A stretch of DNA of 64,000 bases from Chiridota heheva (lineage: Eukaryota > Echinodermata > Holothuroidea > Apodida > Chiridotidae). Positions 45,207-57,000 of the stretch are shown here, piece by piece. The notes beneath the pieces are model-generated. The model was not told where the DNA came from. It made no database searches and was given only the letters and a program-made list of their open reading frames with translations. A program made the position numbers and the translations under genes. The DNA lies in assembly GCA_020152595.1 (NCBI GenBank), contig JAIGNY010002044.1:823501-887500 (forward strand). The letters run 5' to 3'. How positions within the stretch are numbered: the stretch's first letter is position 1; the number at the start of each line of letters is the position of its first letter.

Positions 45207-45476
45207 AAAATGTCTCAACTTGGCCTTTTTATCATGACAGACATTTACAAGTCAATACCATGGTAATGTACATAGCCCGAACGTTGTGCTATCAAATTGC
45301 AAGTGGTTTCACACAATGTAGGCCTAAGTTACATTAACTTTACTGTAGCCTGGCTAGGCAACACAATGACCCATGATTACCCCGGCGACGCTGAATTTGA
45401 ATAGGTTAAGTCGGCAAAAAACCTTCTAGAGGAAAGAACGCCAACCGAGCGTAGCAAAAGTATGAGAAAAAATCAA

Positions 45477-48400
45477 TCAATTAACAAGCTTAGCAAGTTT
45501 AACTTTGAAACAGTTTAAACTTGGTGCATGTACAATGTCCGATGGTAAAGCATTGCAATATTTTAGTGTTTGAGGAAAGAAGTAGTATTTGTAAACATTC
45601 TCTTTAGCATGAGGAACGTGGAAATTCAGATCATCGTTATTTCTTGTATTAATTCTTGCGTTTGGGATCAGGTTATCATTATCAATGGCGACAAGACTGT
45701 TATTGATTTTATATAGCATTTTTAGACGGGTGTCCCTTCTTCTTGTTATCAGCAAGGGCCAATCTAATTTATGAAGCATGCTAGTGACACTGGATTTATA
45801 AGAGTAGTCTGCTATACAGAACCTGGCTGCTCTCCGTTGAATTGATTCAAGCTTATCTACATCGCACTGGTGACGGGGGTCCAAAACTGTTGATGCATAC
45901 TCAAGTAGAGCTTTATACAGTAGTTTTATCTACCTAATGTGGTGTAGCGGTTATCATACCTGTCTGCAGACCACGAGGCCCTGGGTTCAAGCCTGGGTTG
46001 GGTAGACACGTCAATGCACCACAACTGGTTATCAAAGTGCGTAGACATTGACTTGGTTGTCGATGTTATGTCTGTCCGTACGTCGTGATAGCATTGTTAC
46101 TATCATAAGCGAATACGCAGGCGACGACCCCGTCATTGTAATTGTGTGTTTATTCGTCGTCATCGTCAGTGGGACAGTTTGAAAGGTTACGTCTTAATAG
46201 GCCAAGTACAGCGTTTGCTTTGTTGGTGATGTTGTGTATATGTTTATCCCATCTGAGTTTATCATCAATTTCAACACCTAGGTACGGGTGGGAGTTGACA
46301 TGTTTTAGCGGCTGGTTGCACAAGGTATAAACTGGTGATTTATAGCATTTTCTAGGAGATATTGAGAGGATGTAGCATTTAGAGGGGTTGAAATTCATTT
46401 GCCATTGTTTAAGTTTATTCAGATCATCTTGGAGGATTTGTTGGCCAGAGGGTTTATCAGTTGTTCTATACACAAGACAATCATCAGCAAACAGTCTAAC
46501 CGTGCTGTTTATATTATCAGCCTGGGATGTTATTGACATATAAAAGGAAGAGTAAAGGACCTAAAACGGTACCTTGTGGTATACCAGATAGAACTTGTTT
46601 AGGATTTGATATTTCGCCATCACAGACAACACGCTGAATGCGGTTGCTAAGAAAGGATGCAAAACAGGCCAGTAGATTTCCATCAATGCCATATGCGGAA
46701 AGTTTGGATAAGAGACTTTGGTTTGGGACTTTATCGAACGCTTTTGAGAAGTCAAGTATAGCCATAGAGATGGCACTGTTTTGGTCAAATTGTTTGGAAA
46801 TATCATTTATTGTTAAGAGAAGTTGTGTTTCAGTTGATCTTTTTGCTCGAAAGCCATGTTGGAGATCAGTTAATATATTATGCTCATCAAGGAATTTCAT
46901 CACATGTGAGTGGATTGTATGCTCAAGGATTTTACTACACACGCAGGTTGGCAGGTAAGAGAGACTGGTCTGTAATTAGCTGGGTCGTGTTTATCACATT
47001 TTTTAAAAATGCTACATATGTTTGCTTCTTTACACTTGTTTGGGATAGTACCGTTATCTACAGAGATTTGGAAGAAATCATACAGAGATTTGGAAGAAAT
47101 CAGTTAGGATTTCATAAAGGTCTTCCGCATGTATTTTTAAAAACCATGGTGGTAAATGGTCGGGACCTGAGGCTTTGTTTGGTTTAGGTTTTGCAGTTGC
47201 TTTTTGACACCTTCTGGAGTGATTATAAGTTGTTTTATTTTGTTGGTGGTGAGTGGTTTAGCTATAGGGATTTGAGAGGTATCTTCTTCTGTGAAAACGC
47301 TGAAAAACTAGTTGTTTAGAATGTTAGCTTAAGTCATACTGTCACTACAAAGTTTACCGCTATTCATAAGGTCTGACACCATCACGGAATTATTTCTAAG
47401 TCTTTCTATGTAGGACCAAAATGCCTTAGGGTTTTCAGTTAGAGAATTTTTCAGTTTAGTACAGATGAAGTTGTTTCTAGCTTCTTTGAGGTTTTTACGA
47501 ACAGATTTCCTAAAGCTTTTATATGTAGTATTCCAGTCATGGATTTGTTGAGTTTTCTTAGCTTTCTTGAACAGTTTATGTTTTTTCTTGCAGAGACGGC
47601 GTTGGATATGGGTAAACCAAGGTAGATTTAGTTTAGTTGAGGTGAATTTGTGAGGTGTTTTTTTTTTTAACAATCAGTTTATTTTCCTTTTCAAAGAAAT
47701 TCCATTTTTCATCAACATTAATGGATGAGCTATTAAATTTACAATAATATCGCAGTCTAAGTTTCGACAGGTCTTCTTTGATGCGTTTTGTGTTAGCTTT
47801 TATCCTTAATAGATTTTACGTTTAGACAACTTCTTACGAGGGGAGATGTTTAGGGTCAGTTCAACAATATCATGGTCACTTACACCGGGTATGACGTTAG
47901 CTGAGTTAACAGCTGGTGAATTGTTAGTAAATACAAGATCAAGAATGTTGTTATCTCTGGTAGGTGACTGCACCATTTGAGTGAGCTTGAATGAATCGGC
48001 CACTTCAAGAAGCATTTTGGCTGCTTCGGAGCAAGCGTTAGTGCCTGAAATAATGTTTTAGCTCCAGTCAATGTTAGGTTGGTTGAAATCACCAGCAAGA
48101 ATAACATTGTTTTTGTCAGCATTTCCCCTAACTTTTGTAGTGATTTTCTCAACTCAAGAGGGCTAGTAAGGTCATTGTGACTGGGCGTGTAAAAAAGTCC
48201 TACATACATGCTCTTTTCCTTCGGGAATTGGAATTTGGTCCAGATGATCTCACAGTCAGAGTCTAATTTAGTGAGCTCAGTGAAAATCAGGTCATTTTTT
48301 ATTGCCTGTAGTACACCGCCATAAGCATTTGTACTTCTATATTTGCAAATGACTGTATAGTTGTCGGGAAAAATTGAAAAAAATGTTGATTTCGGAATTT

Positions 48401-49347
48401 AGGTTTCAGTGCCAATAATGACATCTGGGTCTTTGTCTTTTATAAGACTTTCAGTGAAGGCTCTCTTGTTTCGAACACTTTAAAAGTTGATAAAGTTGAT
48501 AACAAGAAGATTTAGAACCTTCCTTTTTACTTTTTTTTAGATAAGTTTTCAATTTGAAATCGGGATGGTGGTTGGACCCTGAGTCAAGGCCGAAAGAATA
48601 AGTTTGAAGTGCCTTATATGAGTTAGTACAGTTGATGGAATTGTTAGTTGAGAAGAAAGAATCGGAGAAGTTTATGAAGTCACAAGTATCACATATCCAG
48701 ATACAGCTAGAATGCATGAGGTCGCTGTATTTTGAGTCATCAATGTTGCAGCACTTAGTATGGATCCATTGATCACAATTGTCACACTGTACTAATTTAT
48801 CAGATCTCCTAAACTGGAGTCCACACAGGCTACAAGGAGCCGAACAGTCCGAAGAAAACCAATCGTCGGTTGATGATGCAAGGGTGTTGTAAGCTGCATT
48901 ACTAATGCCTGCACACTTACTATGAACCCACGAGTCACAGTCATCGCAACAAAGTACCTTTCTGGTTATTTTTGACAGATTTGTTGCATTCTTTGCAAGA
49001 AAAAATTGGGAAGGGTCCAGGATTGCTTTCGATATCACCAGAAAGGGTACGGTAAGGAATAAGAGGAGTAATTTTCTTTTGTGTGATTTGAATTTTGACA
49101 ATTTCCAACTTGATCTGTACGAATGTAATTGCCCATCGATACATAGATAAGTTGTGAGTGTGTGATTTGTATAATCACTCAGAGCAAACAAGACAAGGTA
49201 GCCAGTTTGTGGGGCATTTAGAGGCAAATTTGAGGCCTGAGACAAGTGGGGTTGTGACGAACGTAAGGCGTTCAGAGAGTCGGAGGCTCTAGAATATGTT
49301 ACCAAGAACAATACATGGAAAAAGTGGTTGTGAGTTAGAATAAACAT
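45477..49347 (-). mobile_element. CR1/L2-like LINE with PHD fingers, decayed
   Basis: Minus-strand fragments appear in the expected order. 49347-48451: two Cys/His-rich PHD-like fingers (CCDDCDSWVHSKCAGIS and CDNCDQWIHTKC). 48209-47806: end of an endonuclease (NILDLVFTN ... GVSDHDIVE). 47673-47329: linker (WNTTYKSFRKSVRKNLKEA ... KAFWSYIERL). 46942-46517: RT fingers and palm (LQHGFRAKRSTETQLL, DFSKAFDKVPN, GIPQGTVLGPLLFLLYVN). 46539-46150: RT catalytic RLFADDCLVY. 45884-45477: C-terminal DKLESIQRRAARF to a stop. Frameshifts separate the pieces, so no intact protein is made. PHD fingers are a known feature of some CR1-like elements. A SINE (45928-46165) interrupts the region after the RT core. 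Confidence 0.9.
45928..46165 (+). mobile_element. tRNA-derived SINE inserted in the LINE, plus strand
   Basis: It begins ATCTACCTAATGTGGTGTAG, with GTGTAGCGGTTATC (A box) and GGGTTCAAGCCTGGG (B box), then CACAACTGGTTATCAAAG and CGACCCCGTCATTG. It splits the LINE between the residues NLSNCPTD and the resumption at LYKALLEYASTVLDP. Orientation is opposite to the LINE and to the SINE at 44925-45206. Confidence 0.8.
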
Positions 49348-50029
49348 GATTGACGAATCTGATAAACAATTAATATAGGCCTAGGCCTAACGTTACTACC
49401 TAATGATATAGGCCCTTTACTTGACCACAGGAAAAACAACAGCCAAAGGCTGCAATGGACACTAATATTGTAATAGGAAGATAAGGAAATGAAAATGAAT
49501 GAAATAATGTAAGAAGGCAAACAATAAACTTACTCAGGACTCAAATTGTTCTTAACTTCCAAACACCAAAAAAAAAAAAAAAAATCGGAAATGATTGTAA
49601 ATACAAATAGTGTGTAAGGATAAATAACATAAGGTTCACTAACGCTTACGCGAAAATAACAAACACGCTTTTAAACGCTTTTTGAAAGCAATCAATTGCT
49701 ACATACATGTCTGAATGAAATAAGATTTGATAAGCAACTTATTCTTGTAAATAAAACTAAAATTATTGCCCATATTTCTCAGCGCTTACGTCGGTCAAAC
49801 TTAAGGTTAAACTAAGGGTGTACAAACGGCGTTAGCTAGCTTCAGACTGTTTAACAACAACTGGCACAATTAAGATAGCACATTATTTTAGATATACCGA
49901 AATTGTTCAAGACATCTACTAGTTTTAATCATTTATCCCTTATCAGAAAGATTGTTCGCGTATTTTATTTCTTAAAATATACTTAGGCTTATCAGTTAGG
50001 CCTAAGTTGGTAGGTGCGATACATGCCTG
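49348..50029. other. 5' flank of the LINE, no gene seen
   Basis: This may include the LINE 5' region. A poly(A)-like run is at 49567-49585. No exon was recognised. Confidence 0.4.
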
Positions 50030-50590
50030 TCTACAATCTAATGGCATTAGATAGTATGCTGAATAGTATGCTATTCAGGCTTGGAGTCCCTTTTATGAGA
50101 AGGATAAGTGCATTTTGGAGCAGATTCTGCAAAGAGCCATTAGACTTATTCCCGAAGTAAGAAATCTTTTATGAATCTAGGTTGCGAATCCTTAGTTTGA
50201 CCACGCTGGAGTTGAGAAAAGTACGTGGCGATATGGTTCAGGTTCTTAAATTCCTATCTGGTAGTGATGCTTTGACTTCCTGTAATTTTTTGCATGTTTC
50301 AGCTAATCCTCATGAGACACGTGGTAACAGTTTGATGTTGACCAAAGAGTACTCACGGATATATATTCGGCGTTTAAGTTTTTTGCAAAGAGTTGTTAAT
50401 GAGTGGACTGGTTTGCCTGAGTGGGTAGTTAGCTCCAATTCTGTTCACAATTTCAAATCAATATTGCTAAGTTCTTTTTTACCTCTGGGCGTCTTTGATT
50501 TTTTTTTTTTTGTGGTGGTGTTAGTTTGGGTTTTGTATGGAGTGATTCACCCTTATTAGCCCGTCATCTTGTTATGTTATGTTTTTAATT
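50030..50590 (+). mobile_element. LINE C-terminal and 3' end (RGD/VVNEWTGLP family)
   Basis: The plus strand reads LQRAIRLIPEV, then LRILSLTTLELRKVRGDMVQ, RGNSLMLTKEYSRIY and RVVNEWTGLPEWVVSS, then VHNFKS, the C-terminus common in CR1/L2-like reverse transcriptases found in eukaryotic genomes. It ends in GTTATGTTATG, a short tandem 3' tail. Truncated copies are at 16020-16520 and 57895-58170. Confidence 0.82.
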
Positions 50591-50599
50591 TTGGTTTTC

Positions 50600-51740
50600 A
50601 CGTTGTATGGGGCCCATGACTTTACTGTAGGCGATAGGCTAGGGCTCTTGGCGCAACGCTGCCTCATATTAGGTCCACACGCCAAGCTAGCAATGCCAAT
50701 TTCTGAATACGGATTGAAAGTGTATGAACACCGGGTTTATACTCTTCTCGAGAAGTGATCAGAGAACCAGGTATGGGTGGGAACCCTGCCTTCGGGACCG
50801 ACGGCTTAACGGCCCCTCCGAAAGACGATAAGCTTTCCCCCAAAGGCTGGGTGGGGAAAAGGTGTGATGCATGTACTAAGGTTTATGAACGTGAAGATTT
50901 GAAGAAATTCGAAGGTTATAGAGAAGACTTCAAATTTCAGAAATAGATCCAGTTTCCACATTATGACAGCACGCAGTGCTGCAGTGAGAGGAATGGAAAA
51001 TGAGAACAATGCTCTTTTCTATACCACTGAGAATAATGAGAAGTCTATTCCTGAATTATGTTAGCTTTCGGAAAGGGTAGGCACGTAGCCAAATCATAGG
51101 CGGCGGAACCGCCCCGATCGTAGGCAAATTGTTTTGCGACAATGGCCCGACCAAGGTTATGCAATAATCATTCATGTGCTACGCCTATTTAGTATTTCAC
51201 TGTAATGTTGTATAACTAACGAACACGTTCTCGTAAGAGTTCGCGATTAATATTTCGTGTTAATATGAATAAATATGAATAAATATTATTATGAATTAAT
51301 ATTTCACGTCAAAATAGCCTCGGTACGCGGTGTTAAGTTCGCTATAGTTACACACACACACACACCCACACACACACACAATTACTTCGGTAAAGTCCTA
51401 AAGCCGTTTGGGTTCACGCTTTATGTGGACATGGTCGGCCCAATAACGTGAACCTTTCGCCGCCTCTGGGAGCCGTGGCTCCGCCCCCCCCCTCCCCTCC
51501 TTGCTGATCTGGGGGGACGTTTGTGGAATTATTTTAACGATTATGCTTTTGGGATTTTCCGCTTCATATTAGTTCACTCAGGTGAAAATTATTTTTCATA
51601 AAGGTCGGTTCCCCCTCCCCTCCCCCACGCCCCCGCTCCTTTAAAATTTCTGGCAACGTGTCTGGAAAGGGGCATGGTAGGTAAAGCCTTAAAACCTTTT
51701 GGTTAGAATTTGCTGAACCGCTGCAGAAGGAACTATATGA
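50600..51740. other. Intergenic region with a GC-richer repeat-like block and (CA)n
   Basis: 50600-50880 is GC-richer and contains GGGACCGACGGCTTAACGGC and CCCTCCGAAAGACGA, phrases that look like part of a dispersed repeat, although no second copy is in the window. A short (CA)n array is at 51350-51382 and C/T-rich runs near 51485 and 51610. No gene was seen. Confidence 0.45.
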
Positions 51741-51744
51741 CAGA

Positions 51745-52335
51745 CAATAGATTAGCCCAGTGGTCAAGTATGTCCATCTTATATGAAAGAGTACTTCAAA
51801 AGAAACAAAATGGTGAAGAATGCATTCCAAAATCTTATTCCGTTAAGAAGATATTCAAGTTTAAAGCTCTGTCTTATCTGTGTAGAAATGACTAGTGTAG
51901 TAAGTCTACTAAGGAAAGTTGACGTTTTTATCCTCACATTCTTAACAATTGTTGATGCATTTTAAAGAAGTTTATTAAAAAAATCACAGCTATTTACATT
52001 ATTTTTCCTCGAACTCTCTTCCTTTACTTGGTATATTATTAATACCCTTCCTGTATGCAGTTTTACTACTTTTTTGGACATATCCCACGATGGTTTTTAA
52101 GCCACAGAATCGCAGGACAAAATATAATACATACATAGATACTTTGAAGAATCTGAGGCTCTGCCATCACAACTAGTCTGATTTCAGTCGTTTCTACACA
52201 AATGATACCAAACTTTAAACGTAGATATCTCCCTGTCGGAATAAGACTTTTGAATGCTTTTTCACTATTTTGTTTCTGTGAAAGTGCTCCTTTATATAAA
52301 ATCGACTTGCTTGATCCTAAGCTAATCCTTTAAAA
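51745..52335. mobile_element. Family A inverted-repeat element
   Basis: Left end GATTAGCCCAGTGGTCAAGT and right end TGATCCTAAGCTAATCCTTT are inverse copies with substitutions. The body is collinear with 8662-9243, sharing GTTTAAAGCTCTGTCTTATC and TTCTTAACAATTGTTGATG. Confidence 0.78.
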
Positions 52336-53590
52336 ACATGCACCAACATATTTATGTATAAGAAAATAACAGTCACCATATAATAGCATGAAAATTAAAA
52401 TTTCAAAGTAATTTCTGATTTAAGGGCAAATTTAAGCCGACGTCCACGATTGTTTTGCTACATTGACATTTTGTAATGTATGTACATCAATTTCGTTCAT
52501 TTTAGTCCAGTAGCATGCCTATTAATGGGAACATAACATAAATGTTCCTATTAATGGGAACATTTTGCTACATGGAAGCCGCCATTTTGTGATATTTCCC
52601 ATGATCCTTTACTATCCTAACGTTAAAGCCCTATGCAATGTTACATTTTTTGAATTTGAAATACGTCTGGGAAAAATATATTTGCTAGGGGAAATGTAAA
52701 ACTTATGAAAATACCTTCATTACTGTCATGGCTACAACTTTTCCACACCCATTTGATATGTTCACCACGCCGTTTTCGAAATATTAGATCAAATAGACAA
52801 TAGAGCTAGGCTTTTAGGCGCGAAACGGCCATTTTGAAAATTCAAATGTTTTTCAACACAATGATCTTTAATACTTCAAGTACATGAATTAGAAAGTATG
52901 ACATTTTATCGCAACATCTGAACAATAAGGCTGCATGACTTCAATATTTTCGTGTGTTATAAATGTTTCATAGGCATTCTTCCGTATTGTCGTACACGTC
53001 CATAAACATCTTTTCTTCACATATTGGTTTCAAAGACATGGGTGCATGCACGGTGTGAATCCGTCAGTTGCGCAACAGTGGTGCTATGTTGTATATTAAA
53101 GTACCCTCTGTACCATTCGCTGGATGGCTTCTATCTGCACGGCCGTTTTGAAAGCTGGGGAAAGTTAAAGAAAATACATCAGTCAGTCAGGATTCATCTC
53201 CGAATAGAAGGAGGTGCGTTAGAGATTTAGGGTATCTTTTCGTTAGCAATGGCAGAGGTGGAATGGTGGTGCATGGACAGGGCCGACGACGTGTGGGAAA
53301 TGCTTCCGGTCCCGTGTTCTAGGGGGCCCGAGATCGTACAAGTTAATGGGGCCCGGATTCTCTGAGGGCCGGGTTTTCCCCCGGGCCCCGCGATTCCTCT
53401 CGACCACCCTGCTGCCCTGTGCATGAAGATCGTGGTGAGGTGTCTCTTTGATAAATCAATGTAATTCTATATATGATCAAATGGTAGGAATACGTGGCGT
53501 AGCTGTGGTGAGAATTGTTCCTGGCCTTTTCACTTTTCTGGATGGGCAACATTTAGCCTTAATTCTCTCACATGATTTTCAATACATACA
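52336..53590. other. Intergenic or 3' region of the depolymerase gene, no confident exon
   Basis: AT-rich, then GC-rich near 53280-53410. The minus ORF at 53227-53424 is Gly/Pro-rich with no known domain. The last short exon of the depolymerase gene might lie here or in 53590-54045. Confidence 0.4.
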
Positions 53591-53699
53591 GCAGGCTCTC
53601 AAAATACTGGGTGAATTTGAATGGCTGGAGAAAGAAAAACGATTATGAACGATATTACATGGCCAAATGGCTTAAATGACGTAAACAATATATTAACCC

Positions 53700-53800
53700 T
53701 TACCACCCCTCTCCACATACACACACATATATACACACACACACAAACATATATATATATATATATACACCACACTACACACCACACTATGATTGTTATC
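53700..53800. repeat. (CA)n/(TA)n microsatellite
   Basis: Mixed ACAC and ATAT runs followed by repeats of CACCACACTA. ORFs across it on both strands are low-complexity. Confidence 0.85.
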
Positions 53801-54045
53801 ACACCCTGATCAGATACGGGATAATTTTAGTATCTCGTGCATTGACATTAAGTTCAAAACAAATTATACTTCACATGGTTTACGCACATACACCCATATG
53901 TGACGTTTTGCACCTTCGTGCAAATTGCAGTTCCTGGCCATACTTTTCGAGTTTCAATGATGTAAAATCATGCAACTTGAAGATCTTATTCATATTTAAT
54001 TAAACCTTCTTATTTCCATTGAAGGAAAGTAGATTGATAACTTAC

Positions 54046-57000
54046 CGTAATTCATTCCGGTATATCCCCACCTGAAAGACAAAATAACACTTCACTTCAG
54101 TTCGAATAGCTGACCACTAAGCAGCTAAGGATTGCTAGGAAGTGGACTCAAATTAGAAAAAATGGAAATCCATTATTATAACACGGGTCATCAATTGCAT
54201 CAATAGGGATGGGGTACACGTCTTTGTTGTTTATAGAGTATGCATGGTGTCAAATCCATCTTATTTTGTCCTTGTATTCACTACACGGTTATGCAGACCG
54301 CCAACCACTTATAGTGGCGTGGTGTTACAGGATTTAACCCTATCCCATTCCCACATTTACCTGCTACAAAAGTATTTATCATAACCAACCCCAGGATCCA
54401 CATGTTCCATTTTTTGGCTGAAAAAATAGATTAAGAAGTTAAAAAACTACGTAAGTGTTTTGCATGAAATAATATATATCTCACCAATCCCAGCATGCAT
54501 TTGGGTTATCAGGTAGATATGGATACGCCTGAGGATATATGACGATGATGTCATTTAATTCCACCACCTCGTTGTAGCCAGTCGTTCGAGCAAACAAATC
54601 GTCCATGAAGTATCTAAACCAATAGTAAGTACTTATGAGGCGAAAAACTAAAGTTGGTAACGAACAAATTTGCAGTTTGAATCATCCTAATTCATGATCT
54701 TCTGGACTGCACACAAGCTATGTATAAAGAATGCATGTATCGGCAGGGGTGGCGGAGCGTTCAAAATATTGGGGGGTGGGGGCTAATGAGGTCAGGTAGC
54801 ATGTGATAACAGTATTGGGGCCTAATTAGGTCGTGTAACGTAATAACACATGTTCACCTAAAATTATTGGGGGCTGAAGCCCCACGCCCCGACTTCGCCG
54901 CCCTGTATCGAAATTGAACGAATGTCGACAACACCTGAAACCTATGGTTTGGGCTTTTTAAGTGTAAACCTACTTTTGTAGTAAGAATGATAACAGAAAA
55001 TCAATGTAAAAGATTCATATACATGTGGAAGCGAAGAATCCCCCGGGATAGTTGAACCAAATTATGGCTCGTTCTAACTGCAGAATCAAGTATTCTTTAC
55101 AATTCAATACCAGAATATTTTTAAAATTTTATTTCAACTTTGTGAGTCAGCATCTATCCTATACGACCAATACTTTTAGAAACAAGAAAACGTTCGTTGT
55201 TTCAATGTCTCATAATGCAAGTAACTATAATTGATCAACAATTAATAAGAAGCAATCTTTACCACATAAGCCTATACACTCCAAACTTTCAATGGTAGCT
55301 GAATGCTCTATAATTGGTAGTAGTAACTACTATTGGTCGACGCAATTCAGCCGTTTGAGTGAGTGAGGGGTACCAGGAATTGCCCCATGGGGCAAATGCC
55401 GACACCCCTCACTCACCCAAACGGTTGAATTGCAACAATTTTGCTTTACCTGCTCTGCTGACATCCATGTAAGGCGACGTGAACTCTGCAATCTGTGGAA
55501 TTCAATTGAATTGATAACCCAGTTCTAGTAGTGCAAGAGGAATCCAATATGCCACTGACAAGATTACTTCAAAAGAGAATGATCCCGTTCAACAACATCT
55601 ACCCTTTGTCCCCGGTAAATACGTCTGGCCCTCGTTGGGAAGCAATAAAGACAAAACTTGAATCTAGGTACATGTCCGGGAGCAACCCGAAAAACTGGAT
55701 ACTTTGAAATAACCAAAAAATTGGGTATTTTTATGTATTACGTCTTTGCATGAGCCTACACATTTGACTAGCCCACATCCAAAGCGGAAAATGAGAAAAC
55801 CCGTACGTTTGGTGTGGGCTAGTCAAATGTGTAGGCTCATACAAAGACGTAATACATAAAAATACCCAAATTTTTGGGTATTTCAAAGTAGCCAGTTTTT
55901 CGGGTTGCTTCCGGACTGACATGTACATGACTTTTGTATTCACATAGTGAAGTGAGTGGTCCGCCCGCCTTTTCAGAAACATCGTTGCAAAGGCTGAAAG
56001 GTCCTTTGATCTTTTTGTTGAGAGCGTTAACAAACGTTGCCCCCGCCCCCACATACATTACACATAATTTTTAGATTATGTCATCGCCTCTGAATGTATC
56101 GGTATACGTTACGAATTTAAATCCTGTCGAAGCGGCCATCCGAGGGAGGCTGGGGACGACAATGGCTGCCCACTTTTCACTTTTCTCGGACAAACCCAAA
56201 TGTTTTCATGTAGAATCGAAACAAAACATTGAAGTTGTTCAAACTTTGTCCAAGTTTTGATAATTTCCCATTGGAAGATGTAAGAGAAACTTGTTTACCC
56301 GATGTAGCCATGTCGCAGCCTGTCGGGATATAGACAAACCCGACGTTATCCATTCCATGTTGGGTCGGATTTGTGATGAACGAGGATTGGTTAAAAGCAT
56401 AAAACTGTTGAAAGAATGAAGTTATTGTAAAGTTATGAAAACTTCATCGTCGATTTTTTATGGATCAATAAGTTCTCTTTTTTAGGAACTACAAATAACG
56501 TGCTGGCCGGGCCAATACTCTCCAAAAGGATTGTGGGCAGAGACTTGATGGGAATTGAATGTATACGCTCTGAAACACCTGGTCAGATTTTCATGGTTAT
56601 CCGATTATTCAGTTTTTCCTTGTCAATATAACCAGGGACAATGTTAAGCTGGCAGGCACAATGTATAATGTAATATTAAGCTGACGAGGAATGCGGTTTT
56701 GGTGACGTTCTTATGAATGAATCTGTGATTGTTCAAGGCTATTTTTCGCGAGTACGTACGTATTCAAGAAGCTGTTAAGCGACCAAGAGTTCCGTCTTCG
56801 TGATCGAGTATGTTATCATTGAAAACAAATTTGTTAGAAAAAAAAAACAACTTCACCGAAGCTTAAAGGAATAGTAGACTGAAAAGTGAGGGCATTTTCC
56901 CCCAAAATTAAATGCTTATGTAACACGCAACAGTATAGCAATTTTCTGGTTAATAAGAATATTCAAGTAATCTTTGCCCCCACGTCGTCTGTTTGAGGCA

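Noticed and set aside
44981-45337. 118-residue ORF
   Set aside because: It spans the antisense of the tRNA-derived SINE, and its residues follow the SINE consensus.
53227-53552. Gly/Pro/Arg-rich minus ORFs near 53.3 kb
   Set aside because: The composition reflects a local GC-rich patch. There is no recognisable domain and no phase match to the depolymerase exons.
54365-54411. Possible depolymerase exon after a TTTTTTCAG acceptor
   Set aside because: In the required phase it does not encode the expected WGYTG block, whereas the exon at 54071-54046 does so exactly and in phase.
55731-56058. Two overlapping minus ORFs of 107 and 73 residues
   Set aside because: They lie mostly in the long palindrome, so the coding appearance comes from the inverted repeat.
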